Shown piece after piece: positions 1 to 5,585 of a stretch of DNA of 9,546 nt. Source of the stretch: DASWOJ01 sp036398775 (lineage in GTDB: Bacteria; Pseudomonadota; Alphaproteobacteria; Acetobacterales; Acetobacteraceae); contig DASWOJ010000038.1 of the NCBI GenBank assembly GCA_036398775.1, positions 1-9,546 of the forward strand. Direction: 5' to 3'. The notes under the pieces were generated by a model. The model was not told where the DNA came from, made no database searches, and saw nothing but the letters and a program-made list of their open reading frames with translations. Both the position numbers and the translations under genes were made by a program. Position 1 is the first letter of the stretch. Each line of letters begins with the position of its first letter.

Positions 1-547
1 CACGGCTGGCGGCCCCGTACAGCATCGAGGCTGCGTTCCAGCACAGCAGAGATGCAATGTCGCGCCGCACGCACAGGCGGTTCACCTCGACGATGCCGCG
101 GCCGTTGAAGGCGCGGGCCACCGGATTGCCGATCGACGCGACGCCAATGAGCTGGTGGCCATTTGCAACGCCGATGCCAAATCGCCATGCCACCGGCGGC
201 GGGCAGTGCGCGTGATGTCGGGCGATGAAGGCCCGTGCCTGTGCGAAGTTGATCGGCCGCAGTTCGAGCTGCCAGTCCAGCATGGGATGGCAGCCCTGGC
301 CGTCGCTGACCCGGCGCAGGCGATGGCCGGTCAGCGCCTCGGCGCCAAGCCGGCGCAGCAGGTCTCGCCCCCAGGCCGGGTCGTCGTCCATGCCGGCCGA
401 GACGCTTTCCAGCAGCGCCTGGCAGCAGGTGTCCAACTGGAAATTGCTGTCCGTCCAGATCTCCACGATCTCCAGCACTTCGGGCTGGCCGCAGAACCAG
501 CAGGGGGCAACCGGAGAAGGGGTATATTGCACGGGGGCGGTGCTCAT
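1..547 (-). CDS. XF1762 family protein, 3' end beyond the window
   Basis: This is a partial gene of 182 visible residues with no stop before the left edge. It starts at ATG 547-545, which overlaps the stop codon of the preceding 155-residue gene (ATGA), so translation is probably coupled. From about residue 93 on, the protein matches my memory of the XF1762 family found on proteobacterial plasmids and ICEs. The matching stretch runs through LRPINFAQARAFIARHH, then WRFGIGVANG, LIGVASIGNPVAR, VEVNRLCV, and ends near NAASMLYGAA. That family resembles GNAT acetyltransferases, but to my knowledge has no proven reaction. The N-terminal 90 residues contain C16-x2-C19 and C41-C42, spaced like a possible small zinc-binding module; I infer this from cysteine placement only. 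Family assignment is fairly firm, function is unknown. Confidence 0.8.
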   Translation of the reverse strand, partial: MSTAPVQYTPSPVAPCWFCGQPEVLEIVEIWTDSNFQLDTCCQALLESVSAGMDDDPAWGRDLLRRLGAEALTGHRLRRVSDGQGCHPMLDWQLELRPINFAQARAFIARHHAHCPPPVAWRFGIGVANGHQLIGVASIGNPVARAFNGRGIVEVNRLCVRRDIASLLCWNAASMLYGAASR

Positions 548-1011
548 GCGGGCCTGCCCGTGGCTGGCGCGTCGCCGGTGACGAAGGCACGGCGCGGGTC
601 GCCCCAAGCGGCCTGCTGCCGGTCGTAGGCGCGGGCCAGCACAGTGCCGTCCCGGCCGAGCAGGTCCAGGCGGATGCTGGGCCGGTATCCCGCCGCGGCG
701 GTCAGCAATGCCAGGAAGCTGGGAAACGCAGTGTGCCGGCAGCACAGCCGATCCAGCGCCGGGGTTGGCCGCGGCGCCGGCACTGTCTGGATGTCCGTGC
801 AGAACGCCTCTCCGTGTCCAAGCGCCCTGGCCTGCTCGCCGGCCGGGCCGATGGCGGCGACCTGTCCCATCTTGCCGCGCACCAGCACGCTGGCGGCACG
901 ACGGAAGCCCCCGGTCCCGGGGAGGTCGAAGTTGAAGACGTGCAGCTGCACTGGGCGCAGCCGCTCGGCGCGGCGGGCCTGCGCGGCACGCCGGAGGGCG
1001 GATCGAGACAT
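544..1011 (-). CDS. Hypothetical 155-residue plasmid protein
   Basis: The protein has 155 residues and I do not recognise its family. The N-terminus (residues 1-22) is very rich in Arg and Ala. It is followed by a stretch that looks like a beta-rich core (VQLHVFNFDLPGTGGFRRA, then SVLVRGKMGQVAAIGPAG), and a further segment near RPSIRLDLLGRDGTVLARAYD. There is no signal peptide or membrane segment. It lies 12 bases after the DUF5983 gene and its TGA overlaps the ATG of the XF1762 gene, so the three probably form one translational unit. The Shine-Dalgarno sequence is weak (GAAAAGA upstream of ATG). The frame is supported by this tight packing with recognisable genes on both sides rather than by homology. 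Confidence 0.65.
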   Translation of the reverse strand: MSRSALRRAAQARRAERLRPVQLHVFNFDLPGTGGFRRAASVLVRGKMGQVAAIGPAGEQARALGHGEAFCTDIQTVPAPRPTPALDRLCCRHTAFPSFLALLTAAAGYRPSIRLDLLGRDGTVLARAYDRQQAAWGDPRRAFVTGDAPATGRPA

Positions 1012-1023
1012 GGCGATGTCTTT

Positions 1024-1356
1024 TCAGGAGATTGCAGGCGTGACGGGCTGGTCCTGGAAGTCCGGGTGCAGCACCGGCAGGTCGGCCATCGGCAGCGCGT
1101 CACAGTCGAGCAGCACGTACTCGCAGCCGTGCTTGCGCGCGTAGCGCATCACCGCAACCAGGTCGGCCGGGACCGAGGCGGTGGGCGCCTCGCTGGCCCA
1201 GATAAACCAGCCGTGGCGGGTGCGCCCGCCCAGGATTTCGGCGTTGCGGTTGCGAGGGTCGCGCACCGCCTCGTCCGTGGTCTGCTCGTCCAGCCACGTC
1301 CAGGTTTCAGGAGACAGATGGCCGCTGGAAACGTCCAGGAACCGGCGGGCGCTCAT
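1024..1356 (-). CDS. DUF5983 family protein
   Basis: The protein has 110 residues. Signature segments are FLDVSSGHLSPETWTWLDE near the N-terminus (residues 6-24), HGWFIWAS (49-55), and a C-terminal block of VPADLVAVMRYARKHGCEY then VLLDCDALPMADLPVLHPDF (62-100). These fit the DUF5983 family, a small domain common on plasmids and ICEs with no known activity. The start chosen (ATG 1356-1354) places the family's conserved FLDV motif five residues in. The same frame is open up to 1557, but that extension is Arg/Ala-rich and unlike the family, so I exclude it. The stop is 12 bases from the next gene. Confidence 0.8.
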   Translation of the reverse strand: MSARRFLDVSSGHLSPETWTWLDEQTTDEAVRDPRNRNAEILGGRTRHGWFIWASEAPTASVPADLVAVMRYARKHGCEYVLLDCDALPMADLPVLHPDFQDQPVTPAIS

Positions 1357-1486
1357 GCCGCGCCCCCGTGCCGGCGTCGGGGAAACAGGAACGGACGTCG
1401 TGCTGTGTGCATGGGCATGGCATGGCTCCAGACATGCAGAAGCCCGCGCGAGGCAGGCTTTCAGCTTGGAAAGAACGGGTCGGAAT

Positions 1487-1855
1487 CTACCCGTAATGCG
1501 GTCGTGCCGCGGGGAAGCCAGCCGGGAGGCTGGCCGCCTGCAGGACCTGGACCTCATAGATGCCCTGGCTGGTGGAGGCGTGCTTGGGCGGGCGGCCCTG
1601 GTTCAGCGGCGCCAGCTTCGGCAACAGCTCGGCCGCGTAGGTGTCGGCCTCTTGCTCGGTCAGGAAGGACCGTGGCGTGCCGCCCAGGGTGCGGTAGATG
1701 TCGGGGTCGGTGACAAGCTCGCCCTCGTCATACCACCAGCCACCCTCGGCCGACCCGCCATAGCTCTGGCTGGTGAGGTAGCAGGCCACCCAGGACAACG
1801 CCTGTTCCGGAACCTGGTCCTGTACGTCCCCGTTCCCCTCGTTGATGGCCGTCAC
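1487..1855 (-). CDS. Conserved plasmid/ICE hypothetical protein (122 residues, GTG start)
   Basis: The protein has 122 residues. It begins with GTG at 1855-1853, overlapping the TGA of the small membrane-protein gene (GTGA). Homologues I remember from ICE and plasmid backbones share its layout: a start like WVACYLTSQSYGG, a GGWWYDEGELV block (residues 38-48), a helical middle (FLTEQEADTYAAELLPKLAPLN) and a C-terminus of the type FPAARPHY. No function is known. No membrane segment or catalytic motif is visible. Reading the frame further upstream gives 118 residues of Gly/Ala/Arg-rich sequence overlapping two other genes, so the GTG start is strongly preferred. Confidence 0.7.
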   Translation of the reverse strand: MTAINEGNGDVQDQVPEQALSWVACYLTSQSYGGSAEGGWWYDEGELVTDPDIYRTLGGTPRSFLTEQEADTYAAELLPKLAPLNQGRPPKHASTSQGIYEVQVLQAASLPAGFPAARPHYG

Positions 1856-1998
1856 CGGAACGCCTCCAACGTCGGCCGTTCCGGCACCGTGGAGGCCAGG
1901 TCTGATGCAAGGCCAGGCACCGTCACCAGGGCATACAGCACGCCCGCCAGCAGCATCGCGCCCAGCACCAGGCGCAGCTTCTCGATCGTTCTCATCAT
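1852..1998 (-). CDS. Small single-span membrane protein (48 residues)
   Basis: This short gene encodes a basic N-terminus (MMRTIEKLR), one hydrophobic span (about residues 9-30, LRLVLGAMLLAGVLYALVTV), and a short polar tail ending TLEAFR. It would sit in the inner membrane as a single-pass protein or an uncleaved signal anchor. The start has a good Shine-Dalgarno sequence, GAGGG, about 7 bases before two consecutive ATG codons (1998-1993). Its TGA overlaps the GTG of the next gene. The RBS, hydrophobic profile and overlap together make it a real gene despite its size. I do not recognise a family. Confidence 0.65.
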   Translation of the reverse strand: MMRTIEKLRLVLGAMLLAGVLYALVTVPGLASDLASTVPERPTLEAFR

Positions 1999-2127
1999 TG
2001 CCGTCCCTCTGCTCTGCCTTCATCACCTGAAGACACAGCCCGGCAGCCGCGTCGGGACAGGGGGTGCAGGGGGCGCGCGCAGCGCGGGCCGCTTGGCCCT
2101 TGCCCCTTGCGGCCCCTGGCACGACGC

Positions 2128-2150
2128 GGCAGGGCCTCCCCTGCCCTGCC
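2128..2150. terminator. GC-rich hairpin just after the 80-residue gene
   Basis: A perfect 8-bp inverted repeat (GGCAGGGC and GCCCTGCC) with a 7-base loop begins 4 bases after the stop codon of the minus-strand gene ending at 2155. No U-tract follows on the minus strand, so it is not a canonical intrinsic terminator. It could instead slow 3' decay or attenuate transcription between the TOPRIM pair and the downstream genes. Confidence 0.35.
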
Positions 2151-2154
2151 CGCG

Positions 2155-2397
2155 TCAGCCCACCCCCCTGCCCCCTTGTTCCTCCTCCTCGTCCACCTCG
2201 ATCAGACACATCCAGCCGTTTACCCTGAGCCTCTCGCCGTCGTTGGTGAGCAGCACGAACCGGCTATCCAGGTCCCACTGCCCGTCCTCCTCCCGGTCCC
2301 CGTCCACGATCACGCCCTCCAGGACGGTGTCGCCCCCTTCCACAAGCAGGCGCACGCCAGGGTCGGCGGTCGAGCGCCCCGACGCCGGGGCGCTCAC
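2155..2397 (-). CDS. Small acidic hypothetical protein (80 residues, GTG start)
   Basis: The protein has 80 residues. It starts at GTG 2397-2395, which overlaps the TGA of the TOPRIM gene (GTGA), so translation is probably coupled to it. After a 14-residue Ala/Ser/Gly-rich lead there is a likely beta-rich core (RLLVEGGDTVLEGVIVDGD, then RFVLLTNDGERLRVNGWMCLIEV). It ends in a strongly acidic tail (residues 68-73, VDEEEE). The core could be a small SH3-like or DUF5348-like barrel, but that is a guess from the strand pattern. Upstream extension of this frame is antisense-like shadow sequence inside the TOPRIM gene and is excluded. Confidence 0.6.
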   Translation of the reverse strand: MSAPASGRSTADPGVRLLVEGGDTVLEGVIVDGDREEDGQWDLDSRFVLLTNDGERLRVNGWMCLIEVDEEEEQGGRGVG

Positions 2398-3407
2398 ACC
2401 CGTGCCCCCGCGAGCTGATCGGAGGTTTCCGGTGCGGCCGGGCAGGGCAGGCCCAGCGCAGCCCGGCGCCGCGCCTGGGCTACGTCGTTCCAGTCGTTGC
2501 GACCGCCAAAGGGGAGGATGCGCCCGCTGCGCACCCCGGCCTCGGCCGCCAAGGTTGCCAGCTTGGCCGCATGGCGCTCCCCTGGAGTATCGGCGTCCGT
2601 CGCCTGCACCAGCACCGCGTCGGGCTGGGCGGCGAGGTCCCGGAGCAGCGCCTGCAGCGCCGCGACCGTCCCCGGCCCCATGCCGCCGCCAGTGGCGACA
2701 TACAGCGTGTCCGCCCGCAGCCCCTCGATGCCGGCCAGGCTCATGGCGTCGATCGGCGCTTCGCACACCACCAGGCGCGTGGTCGGCACGGTGCTGGACG
2801 GCAACCGGCCCGGTAGCCGGAACAGAGTCTTGTCACCGTCCGTGGAGAAGCCTCGATAGTCCGGGCCGCGCATTTCGATGCCGACCACTTCGCCAGCCCC
2901 GTCACGGTGGGCGAACCAGGCGCTGCCATACGGCCCCTCGCGCAGAGCGTCCGCCCGGGAAGCCGCAATCAGCACCGATGCCTCAAGCGCGCGCTGCTCG
3001 GTCAGGTAGCACCAGGTCCGGGTGGCCCGTGACAGGGGTCGGCGCTCGGTCCATCGCTCCGCCGGCGGCAGCTGGGGCGCCTTACCCCGCGTGGGAGCAG
3101 GGGCAACCGGGAAGGAAGGAGAGATGCCGCTCAGGTCGCGCAACGCCCGGCGGACCCGACTGAAGGCGATACCCGGTTCCAAAAACTGCACCAGGGCGAA
3201 CACGTCCCCCTTGCGGTCGCCGGTCGGGTCCCACCAGCCGCGGCCCTCATGGTTCACGATCAGCACCTCGCCGGCGCCGCGGCGATACTTCCAGCACTGC
3301 CGCGTGCTGTCCCGCTTGTCGAGCTGCCACCCTCGCCGTTCCAGCACCACAGCGCAGCTCACGCCTACCCGCAACGCCTGGATCTCCCCGTCATGTCTGC
3401 TCATCAT
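2394..3407 (-). CDS. DUF3991 and TOPRIM domain protein (primase-like)
   Basis: The protein has 337 residues. The N-terminal part (about residues 5-95) fits DUF3991: SCAVVLERRGWQLD, KYRRGAGEVLIVN, then GWWDPTG and GDVFALVQFLEPG. A TOPRIM domain follows: a conserved glutamate in RLVVCEAPIDAMSLAGIE (E216), a glycine cluster GGGMGPG (240-246), and the DxD metal pair in ATDADTPGE (D271, D273). The NDWNDVA motif near residue 304 is typical of this family. TOPRIM domains bind magnesium and support primase-type nucleotidyl or strand-joining chemistry. Proteins of this type occur with plasmid and ICE mobilisation or replication genes, although none is visible here. The start is set by GAAGGA 6 bases before the first of two ATG codons. 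It is probably the first gene of the leftward block. Confidence 0.85.
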   Translation of the reverse strand: MMSRHDGEIQALRVGVSCAVVLERRGWQLDKRDSTRQCWKYRRGAGEVLIVNHEGRGWWDPTGDRKGDVFALVQFLEPGIAFSRVRRALRDLSGISPSFPVAPAPTRGKAPQLPPAERWTERRPLSRATRTWCYLTEQRALEASVLIAASRADALREGPYGSAWFAHRDGAGEVVGIEMRGPDYRGFSTDGDKTLFRLPGRLPSSTVPTTRLVVCEAPIDAMSLAGIEGLRADTLYVATGGGMGPGTVAALQALLRDLAAQPDAVLVQATDADTPGERHAAKLATLAAEAGVRSGRILPFGGRNDWNDVAQARRRAALGLPCPAAPETSDQLAGARV

Positions 3408-3760
3408 CCTGCATCCTTCACCCTTGGATGCTGATCCGGCGCCACAGGCGGCCGGGCGGGGGACAAGAGCGTGGGCGCAGCCCACGGGAGCGTAGCGACG
3501 CACTCTTGTGGCGCGTCTGGCGCCAGTGGCATCAGTTCCATCGTCCTACCCTTCCCTGTTCACCTCCTTTCATTTCTTCACCACCGGATGCGAATGGGAC
3601 CAGCAACCGCGAGTGCCCCGCATTAAACTGGTATGGGCGTGGTTCAGCAGGAGCGATGGTGAGCCTGCTACGTGTAGCGGTGTTCATGGGACGCGAAGGC
3701 GGAAAGTGGCCTATGCGTCTTGCTGGCTAGGAGCATAGATTCCAAATCGACCTGGCTGGA
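3408..3760. other. Leader region of the leftward block, with branched inverted repeats
   Basis: I see no convincing gene here; the open frames on the plus strand lack family features and ribosome binding sites. The notable content is a set of nested inverted repeats at 3463-3509. An outer stem ACAAGAG/CTCTTGT encloses a perfect 7-bp hairpin (CGTGGGC, loop GCA, GCCCACG, 3470-3486) and a smaller GCGT/ACGC hairpin. A further pair, GCGCCACA (3439-3446) with TGTGGCGC (3507-3514), competes with the outer stem. A 10-bp palindrome CTGGCGCCAG sits at 3517-3526. This lies about 30-120 bases upstream of the TOPRIM start and would be transcribed as its leader if the promoter is further right. Attenuator, plasmid single-strand feature and chance GC-rich folding are all possible. 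Confidence 0.4.
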
Positions 3761-3816
3761 AAATAGGAGGCTATGCGGATATGTACAAAGGCCGTTAGGC
3801 GTATATTTTACTATTA

Positions 3817-3832
3817 GCCTATACTTATAGGC
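3817..3832. promoter_or_regulatory. Perfect palindrome, candidate operator
   Basis: GCCTATACTTATAGGC consists of two 7-bp arms with a 2-base centre. It sits 4 bases before the tandem pair of AGGGGGCTAT-type boxes and shares the CTATA/TATAG core seen inside parA at 4448-4462. It is a candidate binding site for the partner protein or another dimeric regulator. Confidence 0.4.
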
Positions 3833-4025
3833 ACATAGGAGGCTAGGGGGTTATACCCTTGCACCAGCCGAATGCGGGCTCATGTGAGACGGCCAATATC
3901 GACTGACCTGCATTACAACTAATAACCAGATACAATAGCCGGATATGCCCCTAGGCACCGACGCACCTTCCTGGCAAGGGGGCTATCAAACCGTTTTAAA
4001 GTATGCTGCTATGCCCTAAGACAGC

Positions 4026-4036
4026 TAGGGGGCTAT
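4026..4036 (+). promoter_or_regulatory. Repeat box that also serves as the parA ribosome binding site
   Basis: The last upstream box, TAGGGGGCTAT, lies 6 bases before the parA ATG. Its purine run AGGGGG is the only Shine-Dalgarno-like sequence available. If the partner protein binds this DNA, the binding site and translation initiation site coincide. This overlap is seen directly; the regulatory meaning is inferred. Confidence 0.4.
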
Positions 4037-4042
4037 CCGCCT

Positions 4043-4705
4043 ATGGGAAGCATACTCACTGTAGCCAGCGGCAAGGGCGGATGCTCGAAGACGACGACGG
4101 TGATGATCCTGTCGGGCAACCTGGCCGCGCAGGGTTACAAGGTGGCCGTGGTGGATGCCGACCGGAACCAGTCCTTCGCCTCGTGGCATGCCCAGGCCTA
4201 TGAAGGGCCAGCGTTCGACTGCCACTCGGAGATCGACCATATTAAGGTCGTCGACTTGGCCGGCAGCTTGTCGGAAAGCCACGACGTGGTGCTGGTCGAT
4301 ACCGCCGGTTTCGAAAGCCTGACAGCGGCCTCAGCGATCGGCATGGCCGACTTCGTGCTGATCCCGTGCATGCCGGATCGCGGCAGTGTCCGGGAGACGA
4401 TGCGCACGGCGCAGCAGGTGGCTAGCTTAAGCAAGGCGGCTAGACGAACTATACCGTATAGTGTCCTACTCACCCGCTGGAAGCCGCGCGGCCTTTCCGA
4501 GCGGGCCGCGCTCGACAGCCTCGTCGAAGAGAAGCTGAACGTGCTCGATCATACCTTCGGCGATCTGGCCGATTTCACGAAGCTGTCGTTCAGCGGGTCG
4601 GTGCCGGTCACCGGCAAGGTCGGCCAGCAGGCCGCAGAGCTGATCATAGAGCTAGCGGGGAAGGGGGCTATACCGTCTATCGAGGAAGGGGACAAGGCAG
4701 TATGA
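4043..4705 (+). CDS. parA: ParA-family partition ATPase (type Ib)
   Basis: This 220-residue Walker-type ATPase would drive plasmid segregation by ATP-dependent binding to nucleoid DNA. It has the deviant Walker A motif KGGCSKTT (residues 11-18; the family more often has KGGVGKTT, and the signature lysine K11 is kept). A' is VAVVDADRNQS with D40, and Walker B is VVLVDTAGFE with D86. It lacks the N-terminal helix-turn-helix extension of type Ia proteins, so with its short length and downstream ribbon-helix-helix gene it fits type Ib (ParF-like). The start ATG 4043 gives the usual N-terminus with the P-loop 10 residues in. Codons are GC-rich except at 4421-4470 and 4644-4680, where AT-rich codons (TTA, AGA, ATA, CTA) coincide with palindrome or box sequence. 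The stop overlaps the next ATG (ATGA). Confidence 0.9.
   Translation: MGSILTVASGKGGCSKTTTVMILSGNLAAQGYKVAVVDADRNQSFASWHAQAYEGPAFDCHSEIDHIKVVDLAGSLSESHDVVLVDTAGFESLTAASAIGMADFVLIPCMPDRGSVRETMRTAQQVASLSKAARRTIPYSVLLTRWKPRGLSERAALDSLVEEKLNVLDHTFGDLADFTKLSFSGSVPVTGKVGQQAAELIIELAGKGAIPSIEEGDKAV
4448..4462. promoter_or_regulatory. Palindrome inside parA, candidate embedded binding site
   Basis: ACTATACCGTATAGT is a perfect 7-1-7 palindrome within coding sequence. The codons around it (GCT AGC TTA AGC, then GCT AGA CGA ACT ATA) are unusually AT-rich for this gene. Its CTATACCGT core recurs at 4668-4676 next to an AGGGGGCTAT box, which supports a protein-binding role. Confidence 0.4.
4661..4671. repeat. 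AGGGGGCTAT box inside the 3' end of parA
   Basis: AAGGGGGCTAT is identical to the upstream copy at 3976-3986 and sits 30 bases before the start of the partner gene. It encodes KGAI, which is near the poorly conserved C-terminus, so the DNA sequence rather than the protein may be under selection. Confidence 0.5.
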
Positions 4706-5028
4706 GCCCGTTCAAGCCGAAGCGCGTCAGCGGTGCCGACCTAGCTGCCCAGCTCTCCCCTGCCACTGCCAGCTTGCCGGCTGCGGTCCCTGTGCCGCAG
4801 CCGGCGCCGGCGTCATCGCAGGACAACGCGCGGCAACGACCGCCGCCGGTCGTGCAGATCAACTTCAAGGCGAGCGAGGCGTTCGCCGACCTGATCGCGA
4901 GGGAAGGGGAGAAGGCGGGATCGACGCGTCGGTTCTTCGCCCGGATGATGCGGCAGGCCGGATACGACGTTCCGGAAGCCGACGTGAACCCGCCGGACAA
5001 TCGGCGCCGTAGGGGGCTAGATCCCTAG
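4702..5028 (+). CDS. Ribbon-helix-helix partition partner (ParG/ParB-type centromere-binding protein)
   Basis: The protein has 108 residues. Residues 1-48 are Pro/Ala/Ser-rich and probably flexible. From residue 49 a ribbon-helix-helix fold is visible: a beta strand (VVQINFKA), helix A (SEAFADLIAREGEKAG) and helix B (STRRFFARMMRQAGYDV), followed by a basic tail (RRRRGLDP). In type Ib systems such proteins bind the centromere and the par promoter, and their mobile N-terminus stimulates the ParA ATPase. The ATG overlaps the parA stop (ATGA), and GGAAGGGG at 4684-4691 can act as the Shine-Dalgarno. The stop codon lies inside the palindrome CCCTAGGG, within another repeat cluster. Family membership is inferred from fold pattern and context, since the sequence itself is not one I recognise. 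Confidence 0.8.
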   Translation: MSPFKPKRVSGADLAAQLSPATASLPAAVPVPQPAPASSQDNARQRPPPVVQINFKASEAFADLIAREGEKAGSTRRFFARMMRQAGYDVPEADVNPPDNRRRRGLDP

Positions 5029-5060
5029 GGGTATAGCCAACTAACAGCCTAAGGGTCTAT
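5010..5060. repeat. Repeat cluster at the end of the par operon
   Basis: TAGGGGGCTA (5010-5019), the perfect 8-bp palindrome CCCTAGGG (5023-5030) and a diverged AAGGGTCTAT (5051-5060) follow one another. GGCTA at 5015-5019 and TAGCC at 5034-5038 form an inverted pair around the palindrome. The cluster covers the last codons and stop of the partner gene. It could be a second centromere part, a terminator-like structure, or both; no T-tract follows. Confidence 0.5.
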
Positions 5061-5585
5061 ATCTCAATGCCCGGGCCAACCTCTCAGCAGTCCGGCCTAA
5101 TCCTTCGTATCGGGTGTGTGCGGCGCGACCGTAAAGGTGGCAAACGGGGCTCAGCGGCGCTGCCAGAGGGGCAGGGGAGGGGGCTGGACGCCGCTCTACC
5201 CGCCATTACGCCCTCTCGCGGCGCCAGCTACATTCCTCTGACCTGCTGCCGGAAGTGCCATTTCCGGAGGACCTCGGGACGGAGTGGATGTGCGGTCAGC
5301 AGCGGTGACCATAACATGTATAGTGTGAACAAGCGCTGAACCGGGACACCTCCCGAAAACGGCGGCAATACATTAATGTCATGGTTAAAGCGGTGAACAG
5401 GCAGGGTTCCGATCGGGACCCCGCCCTTGCAGCGCTTCTCTGAGTGCGATCGACGCAGTAGACCCAACTCCAACAGGGTCTCGGTTCGGCAGCTGTTCAC
5501 AGACAAGCTCATTCACGGGCAAATGAAGCCACCGAGGCGTAACGCAAGCGAGGGCTGCCGACTAACGGAATGTAGGAGGGCTGGG
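5061..5585. other. Region between the par operon and the acyl-CoA synthetase gene
   Basis: No gene can be supported; the short open frames lack ribosome binding sites and family features. It contains three inverted repeats: CCGGAA with TTCCGG (5249-5267, 7-base loop), GGGTTCC with GGGACCC (5404-5421, loop GATC, one G-U pair), and the 10-bp palindrome ACATTAATGT (5370-5379). The second could be a terminator stem or leader hairpin, and the palindrome a regulator site, but palindromes of this length are expected by chance in a window of this size. A weak -10-like TATAGT is at 5319, without a good -35. The promoter for the synthetase gene is probably in this region but I cannot locate it. Confidence 0.3.

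Larger units (their letters stand above)
3764..4036. repeat. Repeated AGGGGGCTAT boxes upstream of parA: candidate centromere/operator
   Basis: Several close variants of a 10-11 bp box lie in the AT-richer region before parA: TAGGAGGCTAT (3764-3774), TAGGAGGCTA (3836-3845), TAGGGGGTTAT (3844-3854), AAGGGGGCTAT (3976-3986) and TAGGGGGCTAT (4026-4036). Shorter inverted half-copies (ATAGCC at 3935, CCCCTA at 3948) also occur. In type Ib partition systems the centromere and autoregulatory operator usually lie directly upstream of parA and are bound by the ribbon-helix-helix partner, so these boxes are good candidates for both roles. Spacing is irregular, which argues against a simple replication-iteron array, although an origin here cannot be excluded. 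Confidence 0.6.

Noticed and set aside
733..1713. Plus-strand open frame of 326 codons.
   Set aside because: It lies opposite the DUF5983 and 155-residue genes, has shadow-like composition and no ribosome binding site.
1181..3163. Long plus-strand open frame of 660 codons.
   Set aside because: It is antisense to five well-supported minus-strand genes, is rich in Arg, Pro and Ser as expected of a GC-rich shadow frame, and has no recognisable domain.
3764..4036. Interpretation of the box repeats as replication iterons.
   Set aside because: Spacing is irregular, boxes also occur inside and after the par genes, and no replication initiator gene is present. The partition role fits better, though an origin nearby is not excluded.
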